The translations under genes were made by a program, and so were the position numbers. From the NCBI RefSeq assembly GCF_017377775.1, contig NZ_JAFVLN010000001.1, positions 310,001 through 374,000 on the forward strand: a stretch of DNA of 64,000 bases, given 5' to 3'. This document shows, one piece after another, positions 33,533 to 42,478 of this stretch. The notes beneath the pieces are model-generated. The model made no database searches. It worked only from the letters and a program-made list of their open reading frames with translations, and had not been told where the DNA came from. This DNA is from Streptomyces sp. VRA16 Mangrove soil. Its GTDB lineage: Bacteria; Actinomycetota; Actinomycetes; Streptomycetales; Streptomycetaceae. Every line of letters starts with the position of its first letter. The first letter of the stretch is position 1.

Positions 33533-35134
33533 GTGCTCGGCCTCGTACTGGTGGTGCTGCTGGGGATCGCTGTGCTCCTCGGCTCGGCGGGTGGTGAGCG
33601 GCTGGGGATCGCGCCGCCGGTGGTGCTGCTCGCCCTCGGAGTGCTGATCGGGCTCGTCCCGGCGCTGCGGGCGGTGGAACTGCCCTCCGAGGTCGTCCTG
33701 CTGCTCTTCCTGCCCGTGCTGCTGTTCTGGGAGAGCATGAACACCTCGCTGCGCGAGATCCGCCGGCATCTCACCGACGTCGGCCTCGCCGCGACGCTGC
33801 TGGTGCTCGCCTCGGCCGCCGCGGTCGCCTGCGTAGCCCACGCGATGGGGCTCGACTGGGGACCCGCGTGGGTGCTCGGCGCGGCCGTGGCGCCGACCGA
33901 CGCGACGGCCGTCGGCGTCGTCGCCCGGCTGCTGCCGCGCCGCGACATCACGCTGCTGCGGGCGGAGAGCCTGCTCAACGACGGGACGGCGCTGGTGGTG
34001 TACGGCATCGCGGTCGGTGTCACCGTCGGCACCGAGCAGGTCACCGCGGTGCACGTGAGCGGTCTGTTCGTCCTCGGCTACGGCGGCGGCGCGCTGATCG
34101 GCGCCGCGGCCGGCGCGCTCGTGCAGCGGCTGCGGGCCCGCACCGCCGACGGGGACGCGCTGCGCGGGCAGGTGCTGCTGTTGCTGACGCCGTTCAGCGC
34201 GTACCTGGTCGCCGAGTACGCCGATGCGTCCGGAGTGGTCGCGGTCGTGGTGTGCGGGCTGATGCTCAGCCAGAGCGGACCGCGCGTCGTACGGGCCGAG
34301 GTGCGGGTGCAGGCCCAGAACTTCTGGACCGTCGCGACCTACCTCCTCAACGGCTCGCTGTTCGTCCTGGTCGGCATCGAACTCGTCCACTCCGTACTGC
34401 ACCTGAGGGGCGATCAGCTGCCGCGCGCGCTGGGCACCGCCCTCGCGGTGGCGGGGACCCTGGTCGCGGTGCGGTTCGCGTACTACTTCGCGGTCGCCGC
34501 GTTCTTCCGCGTCGTCCGCCGGGGCACGGCCCGCGCCTCGGGCACCACGTACTCGGCACGCCGGCTGACCGTGAGCGCCCTGTCCGGGTTCCGCGGCGCG
34601 ATCTCCCTCGCGGCCGCGCTCGGCGTCCCGGCGACCCTGCACAGCGGATCGCCTTTCCCCGACCGGGAGTTGATCGTCTTCGTGACCGGTCTCGTCATCG
34701 TGGTCACGATGGCGCAGGCCGTGATCCTCCCCGGGGTGGTGCGCTGGGCGCGGATCCCCGTCGACCGGGCCGTGGCGCGCGAGGAGTGGCGCGCCGAGTC
34801 CGACGCCCTCAACGAGGCGCTCACCGCGCTGCCCGCCCTGGCCGAGCGCCTGGACACCGCGCCGCAGATCACCGAGGCCGTCCGGGTCGCCTGGCAGGCC
34901 GAGGCGGACGCCCTCGCGCTGCGCTGCCAGGCCGCCCCCGCGGACCTGGAGGTGCACCCCCAGCGCCTCGCCGACGACGCCACGGCCCTGCGCCTCGCCC
35001 TGCTCGCCGAACGCCGTGCGGTCGTCGTCCGGCTGCGCGACCGGGGAGACATCGACGACACGGTGCTGCGCCGGCTGCAGGGCCGGCTCGACTCCGAGGA
35101 ACTGCACCTGCTGCGCCACGTCCCCGTGGAGTGA
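33533..35134 (+). CDS. CPA1-family Na+/H+ antiporter
   Basis: 533 residues from GTG 33533 with GGGAGGA upstream. About 12 transmembrane helices. Family motifs: VLLLFLPVLLFWESMNTSLREIRRH, WVLGAAVAPTDATAVGVVARLLPRR and ITLLRAESLLNDGTALVVYGIAVG, the ion-binding Asp/Asn region. FRGAISLAAALGVPATL carries the conserved Arg. The cytoplasmic C-terminal ~110 residues are helical (EEWRAESDALNEALTALPALAERLD and on), typical of bacterial NhaP/NhaK-type exchangers. Role in Na+/K+ and pH homeostasis. Confidence 0.93.
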   Translation: MLGLVLVVLLGIAVLLGSAGGERLGIAPPVVLLALGVLIGLVPALRAVELPSEVVLLLFLPVLLFWESMNTSLREIRRHLTDVGLAATLLVLASAAAVACVAHAMGLDWGPAWVLGAAVAPTDATAVGVVARLLPRRDITLLRAESLLNDGTALVVYGIAVGVTVGTEQVTAVHVSGLFVLGYGGGALIGAAAGALVQRLRARTADGDALRGQVLLLLTPFSAYLVAEYADASGVVAVVVCGLMLSQSGPRVVRAEVRVQAQNFWTVATYLLNGSLFVLVGIELVHSVLHLRGDQLPRALGTALAVAGTLVAVRFAYYFAVAAFFRVVRRGTARASGTTYSARRLTVSALSGFRGAISLAAALGVPATLHSGSPFPDRELIVFVTGLVIVVTMAQAVILPGVVRWARIPVDRAVAREEWRAESDALNEALTALPALAERLDTAPQITEAVRVAWQAEADALALRCQAAPADLEVHPQRLADDATALRLALLAERRAVVVRLRDRGDIDDTVLRRLQGRLDSEELHLLRHVPVE

Positions 35135-35161
35135 GCACGACCCCCTCGGTCGACTCCGTCA

Positions 35162-36187
35162 CTAGCCGCGCCAGCTGGGCTCCACCGCCATCATCCTGGC
35201 CGTCTTCGTGGCGTCGCGGTCGATCAGCGGGGCCAGGATCTCGTCGACGGCCTTGAGGACCGCGGCGTCCAGCTGCCGGCCGGCGGCCGCGGCGTTCTCG
35301 GTGACCTGCTCCGGGCGGCTCGCCCCGATCACCGTCGACGAGACGCCCTCCTGGTGCAGCACCCAGGCGATGGCGAACTGCGCCATGGACAGCCCGGACT
35401 CCTCGGCGAGCGGCCGCAACTCCTGTACGCGAGAGAGGAGTTCGGTGCCGAGCACCCGGCCGATGAAGCCGGGGGCGCGTCCGCCCGCGACCGCGCGCGA
35501 ACCCTCCGGGGGCTGCTGCCCCGGCCGGTACTTGCCGGTCAGTACCCCCTGGGCGAGCGGCTGGAAGGCGAGCTGGCCGATGCCACGGTCCCGGCACAGC
35601 GGCAGCACCTCGGGCTCGATCACCCGCCACAGCATGTTGTACTGCGGCTGGTTGGAGACGATGCGGCTGCGCAGCCCGAGCTCGTCGGCGAGCGCGAGGG
35701 CGGACTCGATCTGCGGCGCGGTCCACTCGGAGACACCCAGGTACAGCACCTTGCCCTGACGCACCAGGTCGTCGAAGGCGATCAGGGTCTCCTCCAACGG
35801 CGTACGGTCGTCGAAGCGGTGCGCCTGGTACACGTCGACGTAGTCCGTGCGCAGCCGGCGCAGCGACGCCTCGCAGGACTCCATGACGTGCTTGCGGGAC
35901 AGGCCGCGGTCGTTGGGCCCGTCACCGACCGGCAGACACACCTTCGTCGCGATCTCCAGGGACGACCGGCGCACACCGCTGTCCTGCAACGCCTCCCCGA
36001 GCAGTTCCTCGGCGGCGCCCAGCGCGTACACGTCCGCGGTGTCGAACGTCGTGATACCGGCGTCGAGCGCAGCCCTGACACACTCCAGGGCCCGCTCGCG
36101 GCCGACGAGTTCGCCGTGCGTGAGCCAGTTTCCGTAGGTGATCTCGCTGATCATCAGGCCGCTGCGGCCGAGGGGGCGATGCTTCAT
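35162..36187 (-). CDS. aldo/keto reductase, voltage-gated K+ channel beta-subunit-like
   Basis: 341 residues. MKHRPLGRSGLMISEITYGNWLTHGE start, catalytic FDTADVYALGAAEELLGEAL (Asp, Tyr), ATKVCLP (Lys), LRRLRTDYVDVYQAHRFDDRTPLEETL and the NADPH-binding IGASRPEQVTENAAA end. NADPH-dependent reduction of aldehydes or ketones. It converges with the antiporter gene 27 nt away. No operon partner. Confidence 0.93.
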   Translation of the reverse strand: MKHRPLGRSGLMISEITYGNWLTHGELVGRERALECVRAALDAGITTFDTADVYALGAAEELLGEALQDSGVRRSSLEIATKVCLPVGDGPNDRGLSRKHVMESCEASLRRLRTDYVDVYQAHRFDDRTPLEETLIAFDDLVRQGKVLYLGVSEWTAPQIESALALADELGLRSRIVSNQPQYNMLWRVIEPEVLPLCRDRGIGQLAFQPLAQGVLTGKYRPGQQPPEGSRAVAGGRAPGFIGRVLGTELLSRVQELRPLAEESGLSMAQFAIAWVLHQEGVSSTVIGASRPEQVTENAAAAGRQLDAAVLKAVDEILAPLIDRDATKTARMMAVEPSWRG

Positions 36188-36228
36188 GGCTGTGACCTTA
36201 CTGGCCCGCGCCGTGGGGGAGTTGATCG

Positions 36229-36807
36229 CTACGCCGCGGGCTGCTCGGCCTTGGGCGCGCAGTAGTACACGGACCGCTTCTGCCGTGTGCGTTCGGCGCC
36301 GCTCTTCGCGACGAGGGCCTCCAGGGTGTTGCGCACCACCTTGGTCTGGAACGAGCGCTCGGGGTGTGCCTTGCCGAGGTCGTCGGTGATCTCGGCGGCG
36401 GAGCGGGGTTCGTCGTACCCGCGCAGCTGCTGCTTGAGGAGGTCGACGAGGGAGGGCCCCTGCGGGCGCGTGTCACCACGGCTGCTCGCGGGCTTCTTCT
36501 TGGCCGATGTCTCTTTGGCACCGGTGGTCCGGCGGGCCCGGGTGGGTTTGGCCGTCTCGGACGGTGCCTCGGCCGCGGCGGCGGGGGTTGACACGGTGTC
36601 CTCCGGCGCGGTGGCGCCGGCCGGGCCGAGTGACTCACGCATCCGCAGGAGCAGTGCCTGGTTGCCCTCCAGGACCGCCAGTCGCTCCTGGAGGGCGGCG
36701 ATGTCGTCGCTGATGCTCCGGCGTGCCCGTTCGTTCTCCGCGAGATCACTGCTGATCTTGTCGGCGTACTGGGAGGTGAGGTCTTCCTGGGCTGTTGTCT
36801 CCGTCAT
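36229..36807 (-). CDS. coiled-coil/winged-helix regulatory protein of unknown role
   Basis: 192 residues. Residues 15-60 form a coiled coil (ISSDLAENERARRSISDDIAALQERLAVLEGNQALLLRM). A Thr/Ala/Lys-rich linker with TKPTRARRTTGAKETSAKKK is histone-tail-like. A C-terminal winged helix (SLVDLLKQQLRGYDEPRSAAEITDDLGKAHPERSFQTKVVRNTLEALVAKSGAERTRQKRSVYYCAP) follows. Many Streptomyces species have this arrangement. A DNA-binding role is inferred from the basic tail and winged helix. Confidence 0.82.
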   Translation of the reverse strand: MTETTAQEDLTSQYADKISSDLAENERARRSISDDIAALQERLAVLEGNQALLLRMRESLGPAGATAPEDTVSTPAAAAEAPSETAKPTRARRTTGAKETSAKKKPASSRGDTRPQGPSLVDLLKQQLRGYDEPRSAAEITDDLGKAHPERSFQTKVVRNTLEALVAKSGAERTRQKRSVYYCAPKAEQPAA

Positions 36808-36886
36808 GGTGGCCTGCCCTTCATGGTGTCTCGGCCGAGACAGGGATGCTGATGCCGGATGGTACTCGGGTCGCTCCGGGGTGCAC

Positions 36887-37381
36887 CTATGTACGGGCGT
36901 CGCACGGTGAGGATTCAAGTGGGGTCTCAAGTCGGGCGAGCGAGTGGTGACTTGAGGATCGGCCGTGGTGTGCGGCGGCCCGTGCCGTCCGTCGGCCGGC
37001 CTCCACCGCCGCGTCGGTGCGGGCCGCGCCCCCGGTGACGAGCCGGTCCTGGCACAGCCCGCGCAGCCCGGACACGAGCGGCGTGACCCGTTCGCGTGCC
37101 GCGCGCCTCGGGTGGCCGGGGCGGACCTTGGTGTCCGTGAGCGGATCGGCCATGAACGTGACGGTCTCACGCGGGTGTTCGCCGTACTGCTCGGGATCGG
37201 TGGCCGCCAGGCTGAGCAATTGGAGCAGCATCCGGATCGGCCCCGCCTGATCGCCGACCGTGATCGCCCGCCACAGCGTGCGGGCCGAGCGGTGCAGCGC
37301 CTCGGTGTCCTCGACGGGATCGAAGAGCGCGTGCGCGTCGGGGCGGCCGGTATCCGTGGCTGCTTCGCCCCGGCCCCGCAC
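36887..37381 (-). CDS. hypothetical protein
   Basis: About 164 residues from GTG 37381. Codon third-position bias supports coding in DPVEDTEALHRSARTLWRAITVGDQAG and the following helices (PIRMLLQLLSLAATDPEQYGEHPRETVTFMADPLTD). The C-terminal 40 residues look random. A longer start at 37480 would run antisense through the decayed gene. No family recognised; it may itself be degenerate. Confidence 0.5.
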   Translation of the reverse strand: MRGRGEAATDTGRPDAHALFDPVEDTEALHRSARTLWRAITVGDQAGPIRMLLQLLSLAATDPEQYGEHPRETVTFMADPLTDTKVRPGHPRRAARERVTPLVSGLRGLCQDRLVTGGAARTDAAVEAGRRTARAAAHHGRSSSHHSLARLETPLESSPCDART

Positions 37382-37439
37382 ACCCCGCAGCCGCACCAGG
37401 TGAAGGTGGTCGTGGCGGGCCGGGCGGGACAGGTGCTTC

Positions 37440-38061
37440 GACCCCCACCCCGCGGTCCTCGGCCTCGCCTTCCCGCTCACCGGGCGCTCTTCATCGTGAT
37501 GTCGATCCCGACGAGCGGGGGAGCGGTGCCCGCCCCGCTGCTGCCGGAGGTTCTACCAGCACGTGCGCGCCGTGATGCCGCTCGCCAACGCCGTCGAGGC
37601 ACTGCGCGGCCTGCTGTATTTCGACGGGGCCGGGATGCAGGGCCCGCTGCTCGGCGCCGCCCTGCTCGGCCTCGATCACCTGCGGCACCGCCGCGCCGCC
37701 ACGGAGGCCGCCCGGTCGACGACACGCGGGGACGCCCGTCCCCACCGCGCTGCCCGCCACGCACCACCACGTCGGCGAACCGCTGCCCGTCCTGACCGGC
37801 ACGATCGCGGACCCGCGACAGGAACAGCCGAGTGGCCCGGCCGTCCTCCTACGGGACGGCCACGGACGCCGGCTGATCTCCACGTTCACCGACGGGCAGG
37901 GCCGCCACGCCCTGGCAGGGCTGCCCGATGACCACCTCAGCCTCGTGGCCTCGGCCCCCGGCAGGCACCCCGAGGCCCGGCGCATCCTCGTACGCCAAGG
38001 TGTTCCGGTCACCGCGGACTTCACCCTGCGCGCACGTAAGGAGGAGTTGCTCGCGCGGTGA
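37440..38061 (+). pseudogene. frameshifted YhgE/Pip-type membrane protein with carboxypeptidase-regulatory-like domain
   Basis: Three pieces in three frames. First, GLAFPLTGRS and ALFIVMSIPTSGGAVPAPLLPE. Then, after a shift near 37548, RFYQHVRAVMPLANAVEALRGLLYFDGAGMQGPLL, the C-terminal membrane end of YhgE/Pip-like transport proteins. After a second shift near 37720, PLPVLTGTIADPRQEQPSGP followed by AVLLRDGHGRRLISTFTDGQGRHALAGLPDDHLSLVAS and TADFTLRARKEELLAR, a carboxypeptidase-D regulatory-like beta domain. The stop is at 38059-38061. No N-terminal part remains. The reading is mine and needs a protein alignment. Confidence 0.6.
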
Positions 38062-38086
38062 CCACGGAACAGCGGTGGCCGACGGA

Positions 38087-39610
38087 TCAGTCGGACGGCC
38101 CGGTGAGCAGTTCGGTGATCTCCCGGGCCAGTTCCGGCCCGAGTTCGCCCCAGCCGTCCTTGTAGCCGTAGACGCCGGCCAGCGTACGGGCCTCGTAGTC
38201 ACCGTTCATGATGTCGATGTCGTCGGGCGTGATGAGGGAGGGGTGGGCGACGCCGACCGCTCCCGACACCTTCAGCAGCTCCCGGCGCAGCGTGCGCAGA
38301 TACATGGCGGACCGGGTGGCCTTCGAGGGCGCGTCCACACCCCGCACCAGCCAGGAGTCCTGGGTGGCGATGCCGGTGGGGCAGGTGTCGGTGTGGCACT
38401 TCTGCGCCTGGATGCAGCCGATGGAGAGCATCGCCTCACGAGCCACGTTGATCATGTCGACGCCCAGGGCGAACGCGACGGCGGCGTTCTCGGGCAGCCC
38501 CAGCTTGCCGGAGCCGATGAAGGTGAGGTCGTCGGTCAGCCCCCGCTCGGCGAACACGCGGTAGACGCGCGAGAACCCCATCCGGAACGGCAGGGACACC
38601 GAGTCGCTGAAGATCAGGGGCGCTGCGCCGGTGCCGCCCTCGCCGCCGTCGATGGTCACGAAGTCGACGCCGCGGTCGCCCTGCGCCATCAGCGTGGCCA
38701 GCTCCTCCCAGAAGCTCATCTCGCCGACAGCGCTCTTGATGCCGACCGGCAGACCGGTCTCCGTGGCGATCAGCTCCACGAAGTCGAGCATCGAGTCCAC
38801 GTCGTGGAACGCGGTGTGCCGCGAGGGCGACGCACAGTCCTTGCCCGCGGGGATACCGCGGATCTCGGCGATCTCGGACGTCACCTTCGCGCCCGGCAGC
38901 ATCCCGCCGAGCCCCGGCTTGGCGCCCTGCGAGAGCTTGATCTCTATCGCCTTCACGGGGGCGCCGGCGACGACGGCCTTCAGCTTGTCGAGGCTGAAGG
39001 TGCCGTCCTCGTTGCGGCAGCCGAAGTACGAGGTGCCTATCTGCAGGACGAGGTCACCGCCGTTGCGGTGGTAGGGCGAGAGGCCGCCCTCACCGGTGTT
39101 GTGCAACGTGCCGGCCAGCGCCGCGCCCTTGTTGAGGGCCGTGACGGCGGCACCGGACAGCGAACCGAAACTCATCGCCGAGATGTTCACGACGCTCGCG
39201 GGACGGAACGCCTTGGCCCGTCCGCGCGGACCGCCCAGTATCTTCGCCGACGGCAGCGGGGCCTGCGGGTCGTGCAGATCGGGCAGCGGCCCGGCGAACG
39301 TGCGCTGCTTCACGTACGCGTGGCCCTGCATGTGCTCGACGTCGTTGTCGGTGCCGAAGCCGAAGTAGCTGTTCTCCTCCTTCGCCGACGCGTAGATCCA
39401 GCGGCGCTGGTCGCGGCTGAACGGACGCTCCTCGTCGTTGGACGTGACGATGTACTGCCGCAGCTCGGGACCGATCGCCTCCAGCAGGTACCGGGCGTGC
39501 CCGACCACCGGGAAGTTCCTCAGCAACGCGTGCTTCTTCTGCACGAGGTCGCGAGCGGCCACCACCGCCAACGCCGTCGCGGCGGCCGCCCCGATGTTCC
39601 GAACACGCAT
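38087..39610 (-). CDS. FMN-binding glutamate synthase family protein
   Basis: 507 residues from ATG 39610 (GAGAGGA upstream). A hydrophobic N terminus (IGAAAATALAVVAARDLVQKKHALL) could anchor it in the membrane. The glutamate synthase FMN-barrel follows: SFGSLSGAAVTALNKGAALAGTLHNTGEGGLSPYHRNGGDLVLQIGTSYFG, KLSQGAKPGLGGMLPGAKVT and VDFVTIDGGEGGTGAAPLIFSDSVSLPF. The C terminus has QKCHTDTCPTGIATQD, the three-Cys pattern for a 3Fe-4S cluster. It lacks the glutaminase domain, so it is not a complete glutamate synthase. Reaction unknown. Confidence 0.92.
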   Translation of the reverse strand: MRVRNIGAAAATALAVVAARDLVQKKHALLRNFPVVGHARYLLEAIGPELRQYIVTSNDEERPFSRDQRRWIYASAKEENSYFGFGTDNDVEHMQGHAYVKQRTFAGPLPDLHDPQAPLPSAKILGGPRGRAKAFRPASVVNISAMSFGSLSGAAVTALNKGAALAGTLHNTGEGGLSPYHRNGGDLVLQIGTSYFGCRNEDGTFSLDKLKAVVAGAPVKAIEIKLSQGAKPGLGGMLPGAKVTSEIAEIRGIPAGKDCASPSRHTAFHDVDSMLDFVELIATETGLPVGIKSAVGEMSFWEELATLMAQGDRGVDFVTIDGGEGGTGAAPLIFSDSVSLPFRMGFSRVYRVFAERGLTDDLTFIGSGKLGLPENAAVAFALGVDMINVAREAMLSIGCIQAQKCHTDTCPTGIATQDSWLVRGVDAPSKATRSAMYLRTLRRELLKVSGAVGVAHPSLITPDDIDIMNGDYEARTLAGVYGYKDGWGELGPELAREITELLTGPSD

Positions 39611-39800
39611 GACGTTCCTCTCCTCGGCTGTTCGTCGCCGGGCGGGCACTGCCGCACGGCGAAACACGCCTGATGGTAGAGGGCATGCCAGAAGTCCGGC
39701 TTCGGGGAGGGCACTTGTCCCAGGCGTACGCGGCCGCCGACGAGCGCTTCGCCACCGACCGCGACCGGTGTCACACCGAGATCGACCGGCTGTTGGGCCT

Positions 39801-40079
39801 GCCTCGCGTACGTGGTTCCCGGCGCGGGCCCTGGACAACACCTGCTACGCGGTGCCGGCCAACCACATCGGCGCTACGGGCGGCTGGGACGCCTGCGGCT
39901 CCAGTGCCGTGTGGGGCCCCGAAGGGCGGCCGCTTGCCGAGGCGGGCCCGGACCGGCAGGAACTGATCACCGCCGACCTCGACCCGCGGCAACTGCGCGC
40001 CGCCCGGGACAGCGAACCGATGCTGCGGGACCTGCGCGACACCACCACGCACGAGCGCGCCCGGCACCGGCTCGGCTGA
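39801..40079 (+). pseudogene. C-terminal fragment of a carbon-nitrogen hydrolase (nitrilase superfamily)
   Basis: In the +3 frame, TWFPARALDNTCYAVPANHIGATGGWDACGSSAVWGPEGRPLAEAG then ELITADLDPRQLRAARDSEPMLRDL matches the last third of nitrilase-superfamily amidases. The catalytic Glu-Lys-Cys part is missing. Sequence before about 39800 reads coherently only in another frame (HLSQAYAAADERFATDRDRC), so the gene is truncated and rearranged. Confidence 0.6.
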
Positions 40080-40112
40080 CACGCGTACCGCGACGCGGCA
40101 CCGCGCACGACA

Positions 40113-40141
40113 GAGCCCCCGGCACGGAATGCCGGGGGCTC
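40113..40141. terminator. bidirectional terminator
   Basis: Perfect 12-bp arms GAGCCCCCGGCA / TGCCGGGGGCTC with a 5-nt loop, between the nitrilase fragment and the convergent TerD-domain gene. Confidence 0.85.
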
Positions 40142-40230
40142 GAAGTCGGGTGCGAGGAAAGCGAAGAGGCTATTTCAGAGAGGTGTGAGAAGGAAGCCTC
40201 TTCATGGCCTCGCGCACCGAACGCTACCAG

Positions 40231-42411
40231 TCACTCAGGGATCACGTCGCGCAGATTTTCCGGGGTGAGCACCCGCGACCCGGGATGCAGCCCCTCGGGG
40301 CGGCGCATCCCCATGAAGGTGACCGGCCCCTCCGGAACGCTCTCGCCGTCCCACAGGGTCACCTCCGCGTCGGGCAGCAGGCCGAGCAGCCGGCGCACGG
40401 TCAGCTGCTCGCGCTCGACGATGCCGCGCGCCAGCGCCTCCACCGTCACCCGGGTCTCCTCGACACGGTTCGCCGACGGCATGCCCCGCAGGCACAGGTG
40501 CAGCCAGTGCGCCCGCCACGAGCCGTCGTCGGCGCGCTGGAAGACCAGCGGCAGCGCCACCCGGCCGGGACCGCGCAGATCCGACTTCATGCGCACGGTC
40601 CGCGGTTCGAACGGCCGCCCCTTCTGCTCGTGCTCACGCAGCATGAACCCGAAGAACGACTCCTCGACGTCCATGAAGCCCTCACCGGAGAAGACGAGGA
40701 CCTGCGGCACGACGAAGCTCCCGCGCACCGCCCCGAGCCGCAGCTCGATGAACTCCGACGCGCCGTGCGGCGCTTCCACGACGTCCCCGGAGTGCCGGCC
40801 CTCCACAGCCGTCAGCTGGGTGTACGACAGCCAGCTGACCTGCTCGTAGTGTTCGTCCAGGATCACCGCGGACAGGTCGAAGTCCGTCCTCTCCCGCTTC
40901 TGCTTCCAGTACACGAAGAACCGCAGCAGCTCGCCCTCGACCGGCGACACCGAACCGCGCGGCAGCACCCCGAGCCCCGACGAGACCGCCTTGTCGCTGA
41001 GCGGCAGCGCGACATCGAGGAAGTCCGGGTCGACGAGGACCGGCCCCGAGACCGGCGCGCGGCGGGCGATCTCCGCGTCGAGCAGCGCGGTCAGCCGCTC
41101 CTTGACGGCCTCGGGCAGCGCGGGGCGGGTGTCGTCGGTGACCCAGGCGCGCCCGCGCCGGTTGACGAACACCCGGCGCGCACCCTGCTGTTCGAGCCGG
41201 TCGCCCCGGTTCAGGAGGTGCCGGCGCACCGAGAGCAGTACGCGCCCGGAGACCCGCGGGAGCGCCTTCTCGACCCCGGTGAGCACCGTCTCGTACTCCT
41301 CGTCGGTGCCGGCGGAGCGCGCCAGCCGGTCCACGGACCGCATCAGCGCACCCGGCGCGGACCCCAGCAGGTGCACCGCACCCGGCACGTCGCCCCGGCC
41401 GAGCAGCTCCTCGGTCCGGCTCGCGAAGGACCGCACCCGCTGCTCACCGCGCGCCACCGCGAACACCTGGGCGGCATGCGGCCACCGGGGGTACTCGTGC
41501 GGGTGCAGCCGCTCACCGAGCCGCTTCCACGCCTCCCGGTGCGCGGGCACGTCGGCGAGCTTCGCGGGCACCGCGGCGACCACCGCGTCGAGCCCCGCGA
41601 GCAGCGCCCGGCGCGTGGGCCGCGACAGCTTCCCGAACCGGGTGGGTTCGAGCAGCGACACGTCGCCGTCCGCCAGCGCGCAGGCCAGACGCAGCACGTC
41701 GGTGACCGTGTCGAGCAGCAGCTCCGCACCCGGATCCGCCCGCAGCCTGGCCCTGTTGATCACCGCACGGTTCTCGCGCACCGGGATCTCCTCGGGCCGG
41801 CGGCCGTCCACACAGTGCGCCGCCAGCGCGTCGAGGTCACGGAGGTGGTCCTCGCTCAGGGGCGTGCGGCTGCCCGCGAGCTTCAGGTACAGCTCGCCGA
41901 TCTCGTCCCGCGCGTCCCCGCCGAGATGCAGCACCGTCATCCGGTCACCGGCCGCCGCGATCAACTCGTCGTGGTGGCCGAGCATTTCCGTGTACGTGTG
42001 CCGGTACCGGCCGTACGAGGGCAGCGTCAGCAGATTCATCACGCCGGAGCTCAGCTGCTCCAGAGTGTCCGCGCGGGTGGCGTCGTCGGCGAGCGCCTCC
42101 CGGATGCACCGCATCCAGAAGTCCAGGGTGTCCGGCACGTTCGCCGGAAAGTCGATGAAGTACGTGTTGTGCCGCACATGGTCACCGACGAGTTCCCGTA
42201 CGACGGCCAGCGTTCGCACGGCGATGTCGAGCACCGCGGCCTCGGCCAGACCGGACAGTCGTTCCAGGAGCGGCGCGGACAGCTTGAAGCCCACGGACAT
42301 CAGCGTGGCGTCGAACTGTCGCGCCGCGACGCCACCGTCGCCTGCCGGCCCCTCGGGGGCAGGCAGACGGAGGGCATGTCGGACGACCAGGTGTTCGAGA
42401 CGGTGGACCAT
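40231..42411 (-). CDS. large TerD-domain protein of unknown function
   Basis: 726 residues from ATG 42411 (ATG 42447 is possible). The N-terminal ~500 residues are helical, with GFKLSAPLLERLSGLAEAAVLDIAVRTLAVVRELVGDHVRHNTYFIDFPANVPDTLDFWMRCIREAL. The C-terminal ~200 residues contain a TerD/calcium-binding-stress-protein-like module: LLRFFVYWKQKRERTDFDLSAVILDEHYEQVSWLSYTQL, then ASEFIELRL and VVPQVLVFSGEGFMDVEESFFGFMLRE. The first half resembles what I recall as the MXAN_6230/SCO0854 family. TerD proteins bind Ca2+ and are tied to tellurite and phage stress. No ter operon is adjacent, so the role is open. Confidence 0.8.
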   Translation of the reverse strand: MVHRLEHLVVRHALRLPAPEGPAGDGGVAARQFDATLMSVGFKLSAPLLERLSGLAEAAVLDIAVRTLAVVRELVGDHVRHNTYFIDFPANVPDTLDFWMRCIREALADDATRADTLEQLSSGVMNLLTLPSYGRYRHTYTEMLGHHDELIAAAGDRMTVLHLGGDARDEIGELYLKLAGSRTPLSEDHLRDLDALAAHCVDGRRPEEIPVRENRAVINRARLRADPGAELLLDTVTDVLRLACALADGDVSLLEPTRFGKLSRPTRRALLAGLDAVVAAVPAKLADVPAHREAWKRLGERLHPHEYPRWPHAAQVFAVARGEQRVRSFASRTEELLGRGDVPGAVHLLGSAPGALMRSVDRLARSAGTDEEYETVLTGVEKALPRVSGRVLLSVRRHLLNRGDRLEQQGARRVFVNRRGRAWVTDDTRPALPEAVKERLTALLDAEIARRAPVSGPVLVDPDFLDVALPLSDKAVSSGLGVLPRGSVSPVEGELLRFFVYWKQKRERTDFDLSAVILDEHYEQVSWLSYTQLTAVEGRHSGDVVEAPHGASEFIELRLGAVRGSFVVPQVLVFSGEGFMDVEESFFGFMLREHEQKGRPFEPRTVRMKSDLRGPGRVALPLVFQRADDGSWRAHWLHLCLRGMPSANRVEETRVTVEALARGIVEREQLTVRRLLGLLPDAEVTLWDGESVPEGPVTFMGMRRPEGLHPGSRVLTPENLRDVIPE

Positions 42412-42478
42412 GCGGGCATGGTGGCAGAGGTGCGCAGGGGGACGCACTCGGGTTTCCGTGGGCCGGTGGAGGGCTGCG

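Noticed and set aside
32342..35119. A 925-codon open frame on the minus strand
   Set aside because: Antisense to the ArsR-like regulator and antiporter genes; His/Arg/Gly-rich shadow.
37928..39673. A 581-codon plus-strand frame opposite the FMN-binding glutamate synthase family gene
   Set aside because: It is antisense to a gene with clear family motifs and a 3Fe-4S Cys pattern on the minus strand.
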